From Terribacillus halophilus (GTDB lineage: Bacteria > Bacillota > Bacilli > Bacillales > Amphibacillaceae): 64,000 nucleotides of DNA. The stretch is taken from the NCBI RefSeq assembly GCF_900162685.1, contig NZ_LT727828.1, positions 1,077,425 to 1,141,424 of the forward strand, in the 5' to 3' direction. The notes under the pieces are model-generated. The model saw only the letters and a program-made list of their open reading frames with translations, searched no databases and was not told the origin of the DNA. This document shows positions 25,165 through 37,051 of the stretch, piece by piece. Each line of letters opens with the position of its first letter. The stretch's first letter is position 1. The translations under genes and the position numbers were made by a program.

Positions 25165-25944
25165 ATGGCAGGTTCAGTTTTAGAGATTAAAGACCTACAT
25201 GTTTCGATTGAAGATAAGGAAATACTTAAAGGTGTAAACCTTACGATAAAAAGCGGGGAATTCCATGCGGTAATGGGACCAAACGGTACTGGTAAATCCA
25301 CATTGGCATCCGCAATCATGGGCCATCCAAAATATGAAGTAACAAGCGGAAGCATCACGCTTGATGGCGAAGATGTATTGGAAATGGAAGTGGACGAGCG
25401 TGCTCGTGCCGGTCTATTCCTTGCTATGCAGTACCCAAGTGAAATCAGCGGTGTAACAAACTCTGACTTCTTGCGTTCTTCTATTAATGCACGCCGCGCG
25501 GAAGGCGACGAGATCCCATTGATGAAGTTTATCAAAGAAATGGACGAAGCAATGGATTTCCTTGAAATGGATAAAAATATGGCGCAGCGTTACTTGAACG
25601 AAGGTTTCTCCGGCGGTGAGAAAAAGCGTAATGAAATTCTTCAGCTTCTTATGATGAAAGCAGAAATCGGTATTCTAGATGAAATCGATTCCGGTCTTGA
25701 TATCGATGCACTGAAAGTTGTTGCAAAAGGTATTAACAGATTGCGCGACGAAAACTTCGGCTGCCTAATTATTACCCATTATCAGCGTTTGCTAAACTAC
25801 ATCGAGCCTGACTTCGTACACGTTATGATGCAAGGCCGTGTCGTTAAATCCGGCGGTTCTGAGCTTTCTAAACGTTTGGAAGCAGAAGGATATGACTGGA
25901 TTAAACAAGAGCTTAACATCGAAGACGAAACAATTAACGCGTAA
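25165..25944 (+). CDS. sufC: Fe-S cluster assembly ATPase SufC
   Basis: The 259-residue soluble ABC-type ATPase has Walker A GPNGTGKSTLAS, the SufC-specific GFSGGEKKRNE signature and Walker B ILDEIDSGLD. It works with SufB and SufD as the SufBCD scaffold on which Fe-S clusters are built. First gene of sufCDSUB; a good CGGAGGG site precedes the ATG. A TATAAT at 25086-25091 may be the -10, but no properly spaced -35 is evident. Confidence 0.97.
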   Translation: MAGSVLEIKDLHVSIEDKEILKGVNLTIKSGEFHAVMGPNGTGKSTLASAIMGHPKYEVTSGSITLDGEDVLEMEVDERARAGLFLAMQYPSEISGVTNSDFLRSSINARRAEGDEIPLMKFIKEMDEAMDFLEMDKNMAQRYLNEGFSGGEKKRNEILQLLMMKAEIGILDEIDSGLDIDALKVVAKGINRLRDENFGCLIITHYQRLLNYIEPDFVHVMMQGRVVKSGGSELSKRLEAEGYDWIKQELNIEDETINA

Positions 25945-25961
25945 ACTGGAGGAGGGATCTT

Positions 25962-28916
<2,955 letters not shown>

Positions 28917-28967
28917 ATGTGAACACTGTCGTGTGTAGAATAGATAAATCTTGAAGGAGGCTTTACC

Positions 28968-30365
28968 ATGGCTAAAAAAGCGCCTGAAATTGGAGATTAC
29001 CAATATGGCTTCAGCGACCGTGATGTGTCCATATTCCGTACGGAAAAAGGCCTTACACCTAAGATTGTTGAAGAAATCTCTAAGTTAAAAGAAGAACCAC
29101 AATGGATGCTGGACTTCCGTCTTAAATCCTTGGAGCAGTTCTACAAAAAGCCAATGCCGCAGTGGGGTGGAGACCTTGCTGAGCTTGACTTTGATGAAAT
29201 CACTTATTATGTAAAACCTTCTGAGCGTTCTGAACGTTCTTGGGATGAAGTACCAGAAGAAATCAAAAACACATTTGATAAACTTGGTATTCCAGAAGCA
29301 GAACAAAAATACCTTGCAGGTGTATCTGCACAATATGAATCAGAGGTTGTTTATCATAACTTGAAAGAAGACCTAGAAGAAATGGGAATCGTCTTCAAGG
29401 ATACAGATACAGCGCTTAAAGAAAATGAAGATCTTTTCCGTGAGCATTTCGGTAAATTGATTCCGCCATCTGATAACAAGTTTTCTGCGTTGAACTCTGC
29501 TGTATGGTCCGGCGGTTCCTTCATTTATGTACCGAAGGGCGTTAAAACGGATACACCATTGCAAGCCTACTTCCGGATCAACTCCGAGAACATGGGTCAG
29601 TTCGAACGTACACTTATCATTGTAGATGAAGGTGCTTCTGTGCATTATGTAGAAGGTTGTACAGCTCCTGTTTATACAACGAATTCCTTGCATAGTGCGG
29701 TTGTAGAAATCTTCGTTAAAAAAGATGCTTACTGCCGTTATACAACGATTCAAAACTGGGCAAACAACGTCTACAACTTGGTTACAAAACGTGCGACAGT
29801 TGATGCCAATGGTACGATGGAATGGATTGATGGTAACATCGGTTCTAAACTTACAATGAAATATCCTGCGGTTATTCTTAAAGGAGAAGGCGCACGCGGT
29901 ATGACATTGTCCATCGCCCTAGCTGGTAAAGGCCAGCACCAGGATGCCGGCGCGAAAATGATGCACTTGGCACCAAATACTTCTTCGACGATCGTTTCTA
30001 AATCCATCTCCAAACAAGGTGGTAAAGTTACGTATCGCGGAATCGTTCACTTCGGTAAGAAAGCAGACGGTGCACGCTCCAACATCGAGTGTGACACACT
30101 GATTATGGATAACAAATCCACTTCCGATACGATTCCATACAACGAGATCTTCAATGAGAACATCTCCTTGGAACACGAAGCGAAAGTTTCCAAAGTTTCC
30201 GAAGAGCAATTGTTCTACTTGATGAGCCGTGGTATCTCTGAAGAAGAAGCAACTGAAATGATCGTAATGGGCTTCATCGAGCCATTCACGAAAGAATTGC
30301 CAATGGAATATGCCGTAGAAATGAACCGTTTGATTAAATTCGAAATGGAAGGTTCTATCGGTTAA
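28968..30365 (+). CDS. sufB: Fe-S cluster assembly scaffold SufB
   Basis: The 465-residue SufB is the main scaffold subunit. It contains [16 protein letters not shown], the [19 protein letters not shown] region, and the C-terminal [20 protein letters not shown]. No intein is present, and the length is normal. AAGGAGG precedes the ATG, 51 bases after sufU. It is the last gene of the operon, which ends at a strong terminator. Confidence 0.97.
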   Translation: MAKKAPEIGDYQYGFSDRDVSIFRTEKGLTPKIVEEISKLKEEPQWMLDFRLKSLEQFYKKPMPQWGGDLAELDFDEITYYVKPSERSERSWDEVPEEIKNTFDKLGIPEAEQKYLAGVSAQYESEVVYHNLKEDLEEMGIVFKDTDTALKENEDLFREHFGKLIPPSDNKFSALNSAVWSGGSFIYVPKGVKTDTPLQAYFRINSENMGQFERTLIIVDEGASVHYVEGCTAPVYTTNSLHSAVVEIFVKKDAYCRYTTIQNWANNVYNLVTKRATVDANGTMEWIDGNIGSKLTMKYPAVILKGEGARGMTLSIALAGKGQHQDAGAKMMHLAPNTSSTIVSKSISKQGGKVTYRGIVHFGKKADGARSNIECDTLIMDNKSTSDTIPYNEIFNENISLEHEAKVSKVSEEQLFYLMSRGISEEEATEMIVMGFIEPFTKELPMEYAVEMNRLIKFEMEGSIG

Positions 30366-30372
30366 TAAAATG

Positions 30373-30411
30373 AACGGAGTCACGTCTGAGAAGACGGACT
30401 CCGTTTTTTTT
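30373..30411 (+). terminator. suf operon terminator
   Basis: AACGGAGTC pairs with GACTCCGTT, with an inner CGTC/GACG stem, followed by T8. Confidence 0.92.
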
Positions 30412-30531
30412 GTTCATATATCGATGACTATTTTTAGATAATGTAAGTATAGACCTCATCTGTAGGTGATCTAATCGTTTATAGCAAACTGCTAACATCC
30501 TATTGGTTTACAAAATAATTCAATTTTCTTT

Positions 30532-30556
30532 GCATCTCCATTGGGATGTTTTTTTA
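30532..30556 (+). terminator. Orphan terminator-like hairpin
   Basis: CATCTCC pairs with GGGATG through one bulge, followed by T8. It lies 120 bases after the suf terminator with no gene in between. Confidence 0.5.
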
Positions 30557-30576
30557 TTTAAACAATAAAAATATTT

Positions 30577-30613
30577 TATTTATCATTAATTATTTATTGT
30601 AAAACGATAAATA
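30577..30613 (+). promoter_or_regulatory. Inverted repeat upstream of yoaS
   Basis: TATTTATC at 30577-30584 and GATAAATA at 30606-30613 form an inverted repeat in an AT-rich stretch 43 bases before the yoaS start. It is a candidate operator for the YozG repressor encoded in the same operon. Confidence 0.4.
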
Positions 30614-30655
30614 ATACATTAAAATCATTTATAGAAACGAAATGAGGTGCTTATT

Positions 30656-31135
30656 ATGAAACGAGAAACACTCTTTTTAAAGGCTGCTTTATTATTCATG
30701 GCTTTACCGGTTCTTGCATTATGTATCTTTGCAATTCCGAATATAGCTTTTGGTTCAGCAGATTATTATCCAGAAGTTGAATTCTTAAAATATCCTGCTT
30801 TGGTTGGATTGTATCTAACAGCATTGGCATATTTTCTAGCTCTTTACCAATCTTTCCGCTTGCTTGGGTATATTGATAAAAATGTAGCTTTCTCCGATTT
30901 GTCAGTGAAGGCATTAAAAAATATCAAACTCTGCGCGATAACGATAAGTGTTGTTTATGTCATCCTCCTGCCGTTAGTTTATGTTGTGGCCGAGAGAGAT
31001 GATGCTCCAGGTCTTATTTTAGTAGGGATGGCGCTTATATTCGGACCGTTAGTAGTAGCAATCTTTGCTGCTGTTCTGCAAAAAATGCTGAAAAGTGCCA
31101 TTGATATAAAATCAGAAAATGACTTGACGGTCTGA
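30656..31135 (+). CDS. yoaS: DUF2975 membrane protein (YoaS-like)
   Basis: The 159-residue protein has four membrane helices (about 8-30, 45-68, 92-115 and 122-145) and the DUF2975 pattern, including FRLLGYIDKNVAFSDLSVKALKNIK between helices 2 and 3. The family is typically paired with a small XRE repressor, as here. Function unknown. ATG 30656 follows GAGGTG. Confidence 0.85.
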   Translation: MKRETLFLKAALLFMALPVLALCIFAIPNIAFGSADYYPEVEFLKYPALVGLYLTALAYFLALYQSFRLLGYIDKNVAFSDLSVKALKNIKLCAITISVVYVILLPLVYVVAERDDAPGLILVGMALIFGPLVVAIFAAVLQKMLKSAIDIKSENDLTV

Positions 31136-31145
31136 GGTGAACCAT

Positions 31146-31364
31146 ATGGCGATTATTATAAATATTGATGTAATGCTGGCGAAAAGAAAAATGAGTGTAA
31201 CTGAACTATCAGAACGGGTTGGGATTACGATGGCCAATCTCTCCATCTTAAAAAACGCAAAGGCAAAGGCGATTCGCATTTCGACATTAGACGCAATTTG
31301 CAAAGCATTAGACTGTCAGCCAGGCGATATATTGGAATATCAAGCTGACGAAGGAAAATCATAG
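31146..31364 (+). CDS. yozG: Small XRE-type HTH regulator (YozG-like)
   Basis: The 72-residue single-domain helix-turn-helix protein reads INIDVMLAKRKMSVTELSERVG, then ITMANLSILKNAKAKAIR, ending CKALDCQPGDILEY. This is the YozG/Cro-like family found next to DUF2975 genes. ATG 31146 is favoured over GTG 31137 because GAGGTGA lies five bases before it. It probably represses its own operon. Confidence 0.9.
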   Translation: MAIIINIDVMLAKRKMSVTELSERVGITMANLSILKNAKAKAIRISTLDAICKALDCQPGDILEYQADEGKS

Positions 31365-31423
31365 CAAGTAATTCTACTAGTTATGTGTGACAGAAATATA
31401 TGATAAAGAGAGGTTGGGAAGTG

Positions 31424-32287
31424 ATGGAGAAGAACAGCATGTATGCAAATCAGGGCACAATGTCACCTGAAAGAAGCACAAGGGAATCTAAGGGACTTCG
31501 AGCTGTAAAGCAGCTGATTCATTTTGGCTGGGGTCAGGCACTATCTTGTTTATTTCCAGTTGTTATTTTTGCATCTCTTGCGCTGACACAAATCTTTCCG
31601 CTTCCCTTCTTTCCACGCTATGATTGGCTGCTGATTATTTGCGTCCTGATGCAAATAGTGATGTTACGTGCAAGACTTGAAACAAAAGATGAATTGAAAG
31701 TCATTACGTTGTTTCATATAATCGGACTTGCTTTGGAACTCTTTAAAGTACATATGGGCTCCTGGTCTTATCCCGACGAAGGATACTCGAAAATATTTGG
31801 AGTACCGCTATACAGCGGGTTCATGTATGCAAGTGTCGCAAGCTATCTTTGCCAGGCTTGGAGAAGACTGAAGGTAAACTTGATAAATTGGCCGCCTTTT
31901 CTAGCTGTTGTTCCCCTTGCAGCTGCGATCTATTTGAACTTCTTTACGCATCATTATTGGATTGATGTAAGGTGGATTTTATCAGGACTCGTTATTATTG
32001 TATTCAGGAGAGCTTGGGTCACATACGAGGTGAATCAAGTTCGTTACCGAATGCCGCTTGCACTGTCTTTTGTTCTTATCGGCTTTTTTATCTGGGTTGC
32101 CGAAAATATTGCCACGTTCTTCGGCGCTTGGGAATATCCCAATCAAACGGACACTTGGAGTCTCGTGCATCTCGGCAAAGTAAGTTCATGGCTTTTATTA
32201 GTCATTGTCAGCTTCCTCATTGTAGCGACGCTAAAATTGTATAAAGAGAAGTTACCGCACAAAAGTATTGGCGATCATAAGCAGTAG
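31424..32287 (+). CDS. yoaT: DUF817 membrane protein (YoaT-like)
   Basis: The 287-residue protein has eight or nine membrane helices. Family motifs are ELFKVHMGSWSYPDEGYSKIFG, then GVPLYSGFMYASVASY and ENIATFFGAWEYPNQTD. DUF817 has no proven function. The trio DUF2975-XRE-DUF817 matches yoaS-yozG-yoaT of B. subtilis, so they probably act together in the membrane. ATG 31424 chosen over 31400; both have weak GA-rich sites. Confidence 0.85.
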   Translation: MEKNSMYANQGTMSPERSTRESKGLRAVKQLIHFGWGQALSCLFPVVIFASLALTQIFPLPFFPRYDWLLIICVLMQIVMLRARLETKDELKVITLFHIIGLALELFKVHMGSWSYPDEGYSKIFGVPLYSGFMYASVASYLCQAWRRLKVNLINWPPFLAVVPLAAAIYLNFFTHHYWIDVRWILSGLVIIVFRRAWVTYEVNQVRYRMPLALSFVLIGFFIWVAENIATFFGAWEYPNQTDTWSLVHLGKVSSWLLLVIVSFLIVATLKLYKEKLPHKSIGDHKQ

Positions 32288-32366
32288 ATTGAAATCATAC
32301 GGATGTTTGGCTTTTTCTCACATTGGGAACATCTCTTTTATGTGAAAGATAAAGGAGATGAATTCG

Positions 32367-33158
32367 ATGAGCTATAATTTGGAAGATAAAGTAGCCATTG
32401 TAACTGGGGCCAACGACGGAATTGGGCTGGCAACGGTTCGAGCTTTTCTTGATGAGGGTGTAAAAGTTGTCGGTGTGAGTTTGACGACCGATTATGTGGA
32501 TGAAGATGCTTCGAATAGTTCTTCCTTCTTACCGATAGAGATGGATTTGACGGATGAGGGTGCTGCGGAGAAAGTAGTCGAGGCGGCTGTCTCTCACTTC
32601 GGGAAGCTTGATATTTTGGCCAATGTAGCTGGAATTGCCACTTATAAAGACAGCTTTATGGATGTGACGATGGATATTTGGAAAGAAACTTTTGAAACCA
32701 ATTTGTTCTCGGTGGTGGCATTGACGAAAGCCGCTATACCGGAGCTGAAAAAGCAGGCGGGAGCAAGTATTGTAAATATTGCTTCCGAAAGCGGTCACGT
32801 ACCAGATTCATTCGCGATTGATTATAGCGGCAGTAAAGCAGCAGTGCTGAATTTGACGCAAGCATTGGCTGATGAATTTGGCGGAGTTATCCGCGTAAAT
32901 GTAGTTTCTCCTGGTCCAACTCGTACAACGCTATGGAATAAGCCGGGCGGCATGGTTGATATGCTGTCTAACAAGTTTGACAGAGAAGGTGAAGAGGCTG
33001 TCAGCTATTTTGCGAAAGAAGTCCGGCAGATACCGCGCGGGGAGATTGGACAGCCGGAAGAGATTGCCAATGTTATTGCTTTTCTCGCTTCAGACAAAGC
33101 ATCATACGTCAATGGAGCTGAATTCCCAGTGAACGGCGGATCAGTCAAATATAAATAA
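32367..33158 (+). CDS. SDR family oxidoreductase
   Basis: The 263-residue short-chain dehydrogenase has the NAD(P)-binding TGANDGIGLA motif (residues about 15-24), the NVAG structural motif, catalytic Ser with the YSGSKAA motif (Tyr and Lys), and SPGPTRTTLW after it. It should oxidise or reduce a small alcohol or ketone; substrate unknown. ATG 32367 is nine bases after AAGGAG, and ATG 32358 is too close to it. Confidence 0.9.
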   Translation: MSYNLEDKVAIVTGANDGIGLATVRAFLDEGVKVVGVSLTTDYVDEDASNSSSFLPIEMDLTDEGAAEKVVEAAVSHFGKLDILANVAGIATYKDSFMDVTMDIWKETFETNLFSVVALTKAAIPELKKQAGASIVNIASESGHVPDSFAIDYSGSKAAVLNLTQALADEFGGVIRVNVVSPGPTRTTLWNKPGGMVDMLSNKFDREGEEAVSYFAKEVRQIPRGEIGQPEEIANVIAFLASDKASYVNGAEFPVNGGSVKYK

Positions 33159-33171
33159 TTTCTGTTATAAT

Positions 33172-33203
33172 GGTGTGACTGTGCTATACAGTCGCACCTT
33201 TTT
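33172..33203 (+). terminator. Terminator after the SDR gene
   Basis: GGTGTGACTG pairs with CAGTCGCACC (one wobble), followed by T5. A TATAAT at 33166-33171 directly abuts it and could be the -10 of the downstream yunE group. Confidence 0.8.
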
Positions 33204-33229
33204 AAATTACATAGAAGATGGAAGGGATA

Positions 33230-34048
33230 ATGATGGTCTTTGCCGTAAGTTTACTAATAGGGCTTCTCGCTGCCGCGCTGGGCAGTTTGGTAGGTTTAGG
33301 AGGGGGCATTATCCTCGTTCCGCTGCTGTTGATTTTAAGCAGTTTTTGGGATAAATTCAGCTGGGCGACACCGCAAACAATCGTTGGTGTTTCTGTTATT
33401 GTCATGATATTTACTGCTTTATCATCCACACTAACATATATGAAAAGCGGAAGAGTCGATTATAAGAGCGGCTTCATTTTCTTGGCAGGCGGAGTACCGG
33501 GAGCGATCCTTGGCTCATTCCTAAACCGGTTCGTCTCGGGGGATGGTTTCTCCCTTTATTTTGGAATACTCGTCTTAATTGTCTTTTTTATGTTTTTCGT
33601 AAAGCGCAAAGAGCAGGAGAAAACGAATCTAAAAGGAATCGTTGTCACAAAAGAACTGGATGGAAGCACCTATACGTATAGCTTTCGGTTTTTCGCAGCA
33701 TTTTTATTATCATTATTCGTTGGACTGCTTTCGGGTATGTTTGGAATTGGCGGCGGCAGCTTTATGGTGCCGGCGATGATTCTGATTTTTGGGTTCCCGG
33801 CTCATGTTGCTGTAGCGACAAGTATGTTTATGGTGTTTTTCCTCAGTATTGTCAGTACAATTACGCATATTTCGCTCGGCCATGTGGAATGGGTTTATGT
33901 GTTTGCCTTTATTCCAGGAGCAATTCTGGGCGGAATTCTTGGAGCGAAGATTAACCAGTTACTAAAAGGCAATACAGTCGTCTGGATATTACGTATTATG
34001 CTCATATTAGTTGCCATCCGTTTAATCTGGGATGGCTTGTTGTCATAA
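33230..34048 (+). CDS. yunE: TSUP family transporter (YunE-like)
   Basis: The 272-residue TauE/SafE-type protein has two repeats of about four helices, each with the glycine-rich motif (SLVGLGGGIILVP and SGMFGIGGGSFMVP). The family exports sulfite, sulfoacetate or other organosulfur anions. ATG 33230 or 33233 are both compatible with GAAGGG at about 33220. It is followed 14 bases later by yunD, as in B. subtilis. Confidence 0.9.
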   Translation: MMVFAVSLLIGLLAAALGSLVGLGGGIILVPLLLILSSFWDKFSWATPQTIVGVSVIVMIFTALSSTLTYMKSGRVDYKSGFIFLAGGVPGAILGSFLNRFVSGDGFSLYFGILVLIVFFMFFVKRKEQEKTNLKGIVVTKELDGSTYTYSFRFFAAFLLSLFVGLLSGMFGIGGGSFMVPAMILIFGFPAHVAVATSMFMVFFLSIVSTITHISLGHVEWVYVFAFIPGAILGGILGAKINQLLKGNTVVWILRIMLILVAIRLIWDGLLS

Positions 34049-34062
34049 AGGAGTAGAGAAGG

Positions 34063-35454
34063 ATGCAGAAAAAGCTGACTATCAACTACACAAATGATTT
34101 GCATAGCTATTTCGAAAATTGGCCGAAGATTGTCGGCTATCTAAAAGAGAATAAGCAGAAGCTAAGCGATGCCGGAGAGACGTGCTGGCTGATTGATATT
34201 GGCGATCATGTGGATCGTTCCCGACCGATCGCAGAAGCCTTTCGCGGGAAAGCAAATATAAGCTTGATGAACGAAGCAGGCTATGATTTTGCTACAATTG
34301 GAAACAACGAAGGCATTACGCTTGATTACCAGGATTTGTATCATCTGTATGATGAGGCAGAATTCCGCGTAGCGGTTGCGAATCTTCATTCAAAGAAAGA
34401 AGAAGATCCGGGCTGGATGGAACCTTCTTGGGTCGTTGAAACGGCAAGCGGTGTAAAGGTAGGAATGATTGGGCTTACTGCACCATTCCCGGATTTCTAT
34501 AATTTAATCGGTTGGGATATCCAAGATCCGATGGAAATTCTTAAGCAAAGCATTCATTCCCTTCGCGCTTCTTGTGATGTACTCATTCTTCTTTCTCATC
34601 TCGGATTATATGCAGATAGAGATATTGCTGCTGCTTTTGATGAAATTGACGTCATAATTGGCGGCCATACCCATCATTTGCTGCAGGAGAGCGAGTACGT
34701 GAATCAGTGCTTAATCACAACTGCGGGCAAGCAAGGTTTTTATTTTGGCGAAGTAGAAATGACATGGGATACAGAACTTGGCTGTTTGACAGATAAGCGG
34801 GCGCGAGTTATTCCGGTTGCCGATTTGAAGGAAGATGAAGCTGCAAGAGAGCATGTCACGGCTTACGAAGATAATGCGGCAAAAGCGATGCACCAGGCAG
34901 CTGCAGTATTATCATCACCGCTGCCAGTTTCCCCGTATGAAGATTCACGTGCAATGGACCTTTTAACAGACTATATGCGACGCTGGACAAAGGCAGATTT
35001 TGCTTTTCTCAATGCAGGTGTACTGCTGGAGAGTTTCCCGGCAGGCAGTGTTTCCTATATGGATATCCACCGAATTTGCCCACATCCAATTAATCCGGCG
35101 ACAGTCCCGTTAACAGGAAGTGTTTTAGAGCAAATTGTCACCGCTGCCCTGCAGCCTGACTTTATAACTTTTCCGCTAAAAGGTTTTGGCTTCCGCGGTG
35201 AAGTGATTGGAAAAATGGTTTATAGTGGATTGACATTCGACATTACAGGAACAGCCGAGAAGCCACAAGCAGTTAATTTAAAAATAGCAGGAGAACCGCT
35301 AGACCGGAAAAAGATTTATTCGGCAGCGATGGCAGACACCTTCACATTCGGCAGCCTGCTTCCTGGCATTAAGCAAGCTGAAGACAAAAAATACTTTATG
35401 CCGGAAATGCTTCGTGATCTGCTTCTAGGTGCTTTACAAGAAATTGAAAAATGA
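34063..35454 (+). CDS. yunD: Metallophosphatase / 5'-nucleotidase family protein YunD
   Basis: The 463-residue cytoplasmic protein has an N-terminal metallophosphoesterase domain with DLH (12-14), GDHVDRS (47-53), GNNEG and GGHTHH, and a C-terminal 5'-nucleotidase domain (LNAGVLLESFPAG, DFITFPLKGFGFRGEV). No signal peptide is present, unlike secreted 5'-nucleotidases. The third motif is GNNE where many relatives have GNHE. Probably a nucleotide or sugar-phosphate phosphatase. Confidence 0.92.
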   Translation: MQKKLTINYTNDLHSYFENWPKIVGYLKENKQKLSDAGETCWLIDIGDHVDRSRPIAEAFRGKANISLMNEAGYDFATIGNNEGITLDYQDLYHLYDEAEFRVAVANLHSKKEEDPGWMEPSWVVETASGVKVGMIGLTAPFPDFYNLIGWDIQDPMEILKQSIHSLRASCDVLILLSHLGLYADRDIAAAFDEIDVIIGGHTHHLLQESEYVNQCLITTAGKQGFYFGEVEMTWDTELGCLTDKRARVIPVADLKEDEAAREHVTAYEDNAAKAMHQAAAVLSSPLPVSPYEDSRAMDLLTDYMRRWTKADFAFLNAGVLLESFPAGSVSYMDIHRICPHPINPATVPLTGSVLEQIVTAALQPDFITFPLKGFGFRGEVIGKMVYSGLTFDITGTAEKPQAVNLKIAGEPLDRKKIYSAAMADTFTFGSLLPGIKQAEDKKYFMPEMLRDLLLGALQEIEK

Positions 35455-35457
35455 GCT

Positions 35458-35500
35458 AACACCTCCGCTCCTCCAACATAGGATATAGCGGAGGTGTTTT
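35458..35500 (+). terminator. Terminator hairpin that contains the yunC ribosome site
   Basis: AACACCTCCGCT at 35458-35469 pairs perfectly with AGCGGAGGTGTT at 35487-35498, followed by T4. GGAGGTG of the 3' arm is the only ribosome site for yunC, so the folded hairpin would hide it. Confidence 0.85.
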
Positions 35501-35506
35501 CAATTG

Positions 35507-35806
35507 ATGACTGTTGAACCGATATTTTTAGAGGGAAAGCCTTTTACCGCTGTAACAGTGAAATTACCTAAAACAACATTACTTGTTGTATCAAATGACG
35601 TTGGCTATATTATGTGCGGAGCACTGGATGTGGATTTACTTAATGAAAAACTAGCTGATCGCAACATTATTTCCGGCAGAGCAGTTGGCGTTAAAACAAT
35701 CCAGCAGCTGCTGGATGCACCACTGGAGAAAGTAACAGACGCTTCAGCTGTGTATGGATGGAAGACAGGAATGATTGGGAAGGATGCTTTACTGTTGATT
35801 GCGTAA
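35507..35806 (+). CDS. yunC: DUF1805 protein YunC
   Basis: The 99-residue cytoplasmic protein of the YunC/DUF1805 family contains TTLLVVSNDVGYIMCGALDV and RAVGVKTIQQLLDAP. Function unknown. ATG 35507 is preferred; TTG 35504 is also in frame. The ribosome site GGAGGTG lies inside the 3' arm of the preceding hairpin. Same place as in B. subtilis, next to yunD. Confidence 0.9.
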   Translation: MTVEPIFLEGKPFTAVTVKLPKTTLLVVSNDVGYIMCGALDVDLLNEKLADRNIISGRAVGVKTIQQLLDAPLEKVTDASAVYGWKTGMIGKDALLLIA

Positions 35807-35905
35807 AAAAATTGTCGAACCTTGCCTTCTTCAATCTAGATTGTTTTCCGATTTTCTGGTACTATTTTATCAGAATGGAATGTTGGAGAAGTTAGGAGCA
35901 CAACA

Positions 35906-36997
35906 ATGAGACTAGTTGCGACAAAATCAGTAAAACCCGGCAGTAAACTTGCGCAGCCTGTATACAACGACAAAGGCAGCATTCTGGTCCAAAGAGACGT
36001 TGAACTGACAAAAAAGATTATCAATCGTTTGAAGGCACTGCGATATACCTATGTTTATATACGGGATGACCGGCTTCAGGACGTTGAGCTTGAATTCTCC
36101 ACTTCCAGCGAAGAACGGCTTAAAGCGATGCAGGTTATTCATAAATCCTTCCAGGAAATCAAACAGAGTGACAATGGGAAATATTTGACGGAAAAGATGA
36201 CAGATAAGATTACAACATCGATTCAAGAGATGGTGAGTAATCTGCGGCCGAAACGTCAGACACTGACAATTCTTTCCGATATGCTTATATTCGATGATTA
36301 TATTTTTTCACATTCGGTCAATGTTGCACTATATGCAATGGCAATCGCTAATGAGATGAAGCTGCCTGTTTCTGTTGTAGAAGAAATTGGTTTCGGAGCT
36401 ATTTTGCATGATGTTGGGAAAATGTTTGTACCACAGGAAGTGCTGCAAAAGACGGGCAAATTGAATGATGAAGAATTTGCGAAAATCAAAGAGCACACGA
36501 CAAAAGGTTTCCATTATTTACGTAAGATGAATAATATTCCGCTTGTAATTGCACATTGTGCCTATCAGCATCACGAACGAATGAACGGATCCGGTTATCC
36601 GCGCGGCATTCATGGTGCAGAGATTCATTTATACGGTAAAATTATTGGCATTGCCGATGTATTTGATGCTGTAACAAGCAACCGTGTCTATCGGGATGCA
36701 ATGCTGCCGCATGAAGGCCTGGAAATATTATTTGCCGGTGCGGGAGAATTGTTTGATATGGAAATGGTAGAAGCTTTTAAACGAAGTGTGGCAATTTATC
36801 CGACTGGTTTAACTGTCCGTCTGAGTGATGGACGGGCGGGCATTGTCATCCGGCAAAATGAAGACATCAATACGAGACCGATTGTCCGAATTTTAGAGGA
36901 AGCAGATGGAACAGAACCCGATCCTTACGAGGTGGATTTGTATGAACATCTGAATATAACAGTTGTGGCTTGTTCAACGGCTGCAGAGTCAAATTAG
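35906..36997 (+). CDS. HD-GYP domain phosphohydrolase
   Basis: The 363-residue protein has an N-terminal domain of about 110 residues with VKPGSKLAQPVYNDKG, as in other HD-GYP proteins. The HD-GYP domain has HD at 168-169 (ILHDVGK), HHERMNGSGYPRG with GYP at 230-232, and DVFDAVTSNRVYR. These enzymes degrade cyclic di-GMP. All main metal-binding residues seem present. It sits between yunC and yunB. Single gene with its own ribosome site TTAGGAG and a strong downstream terminator. Confidence 0.93.
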   Translation: MRLVATKSVKPGSKLAQPVYNDKGSILVQRDVELTKKIINRLKALRYTYVYIRDDRLQDVELEFSTSSEERLKAMQVIHKSFQEIKQSDNGKYLTEKMTDKITTSIQEMVSNLRPKRQTLTILSDMLIFDDYIFSHSVNVALYAMAIANEMKLPVSVVEEIGFGAILHDVGKMFVPQEVLQKTGKLNDEEFAKIKEHTTKGFHYLRKMNNIPLVIAHCAYQHHERMNGSGYPRGIHGAEIHLYGKIIGIADVFDAVTSNRVYRDAMLPHEGLEILFAGAGELFDMEMVEAFKRSVAIYPTGLTVRLSDGRAGIVIRQNEDINTRPIVRILEEADGTEPDPYEVDLYEHLNITVVACSTAAESN

Positions 36998-37010
36998 TTC
37001 CTATTCTAAG

Positions 37011-37050
37011 CCCCCTTAGTCAAGCATATGCTTGACCAAGGGGGTTTTTT
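37011..37050 (+). terminator. Terminator hairpin that contains the yunB ribosome site
   Basis: CCCCCTTAGTCAAGCA pairs with TGCTTGACCAAGGGGG around a two-base centre (one mismatch), followed by T6. AAGGGGG in the 3' arm is the only ribosome site for yunB, which starts two bases after the hairpin's T run. Confidence 0.9.
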
Positions 37051-37051
37051 C

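Noticed and set aside
28968..30365. Possible intein in SufB
   Set aside because: The protein has normal length (465 residues) and no intein motifs.
37028..37051. Upstream ATG for yunB within the terminator hairpin
   Set aside because: The true ribosome site AAGGGGG lies after this ATG and fits ATG 37052.
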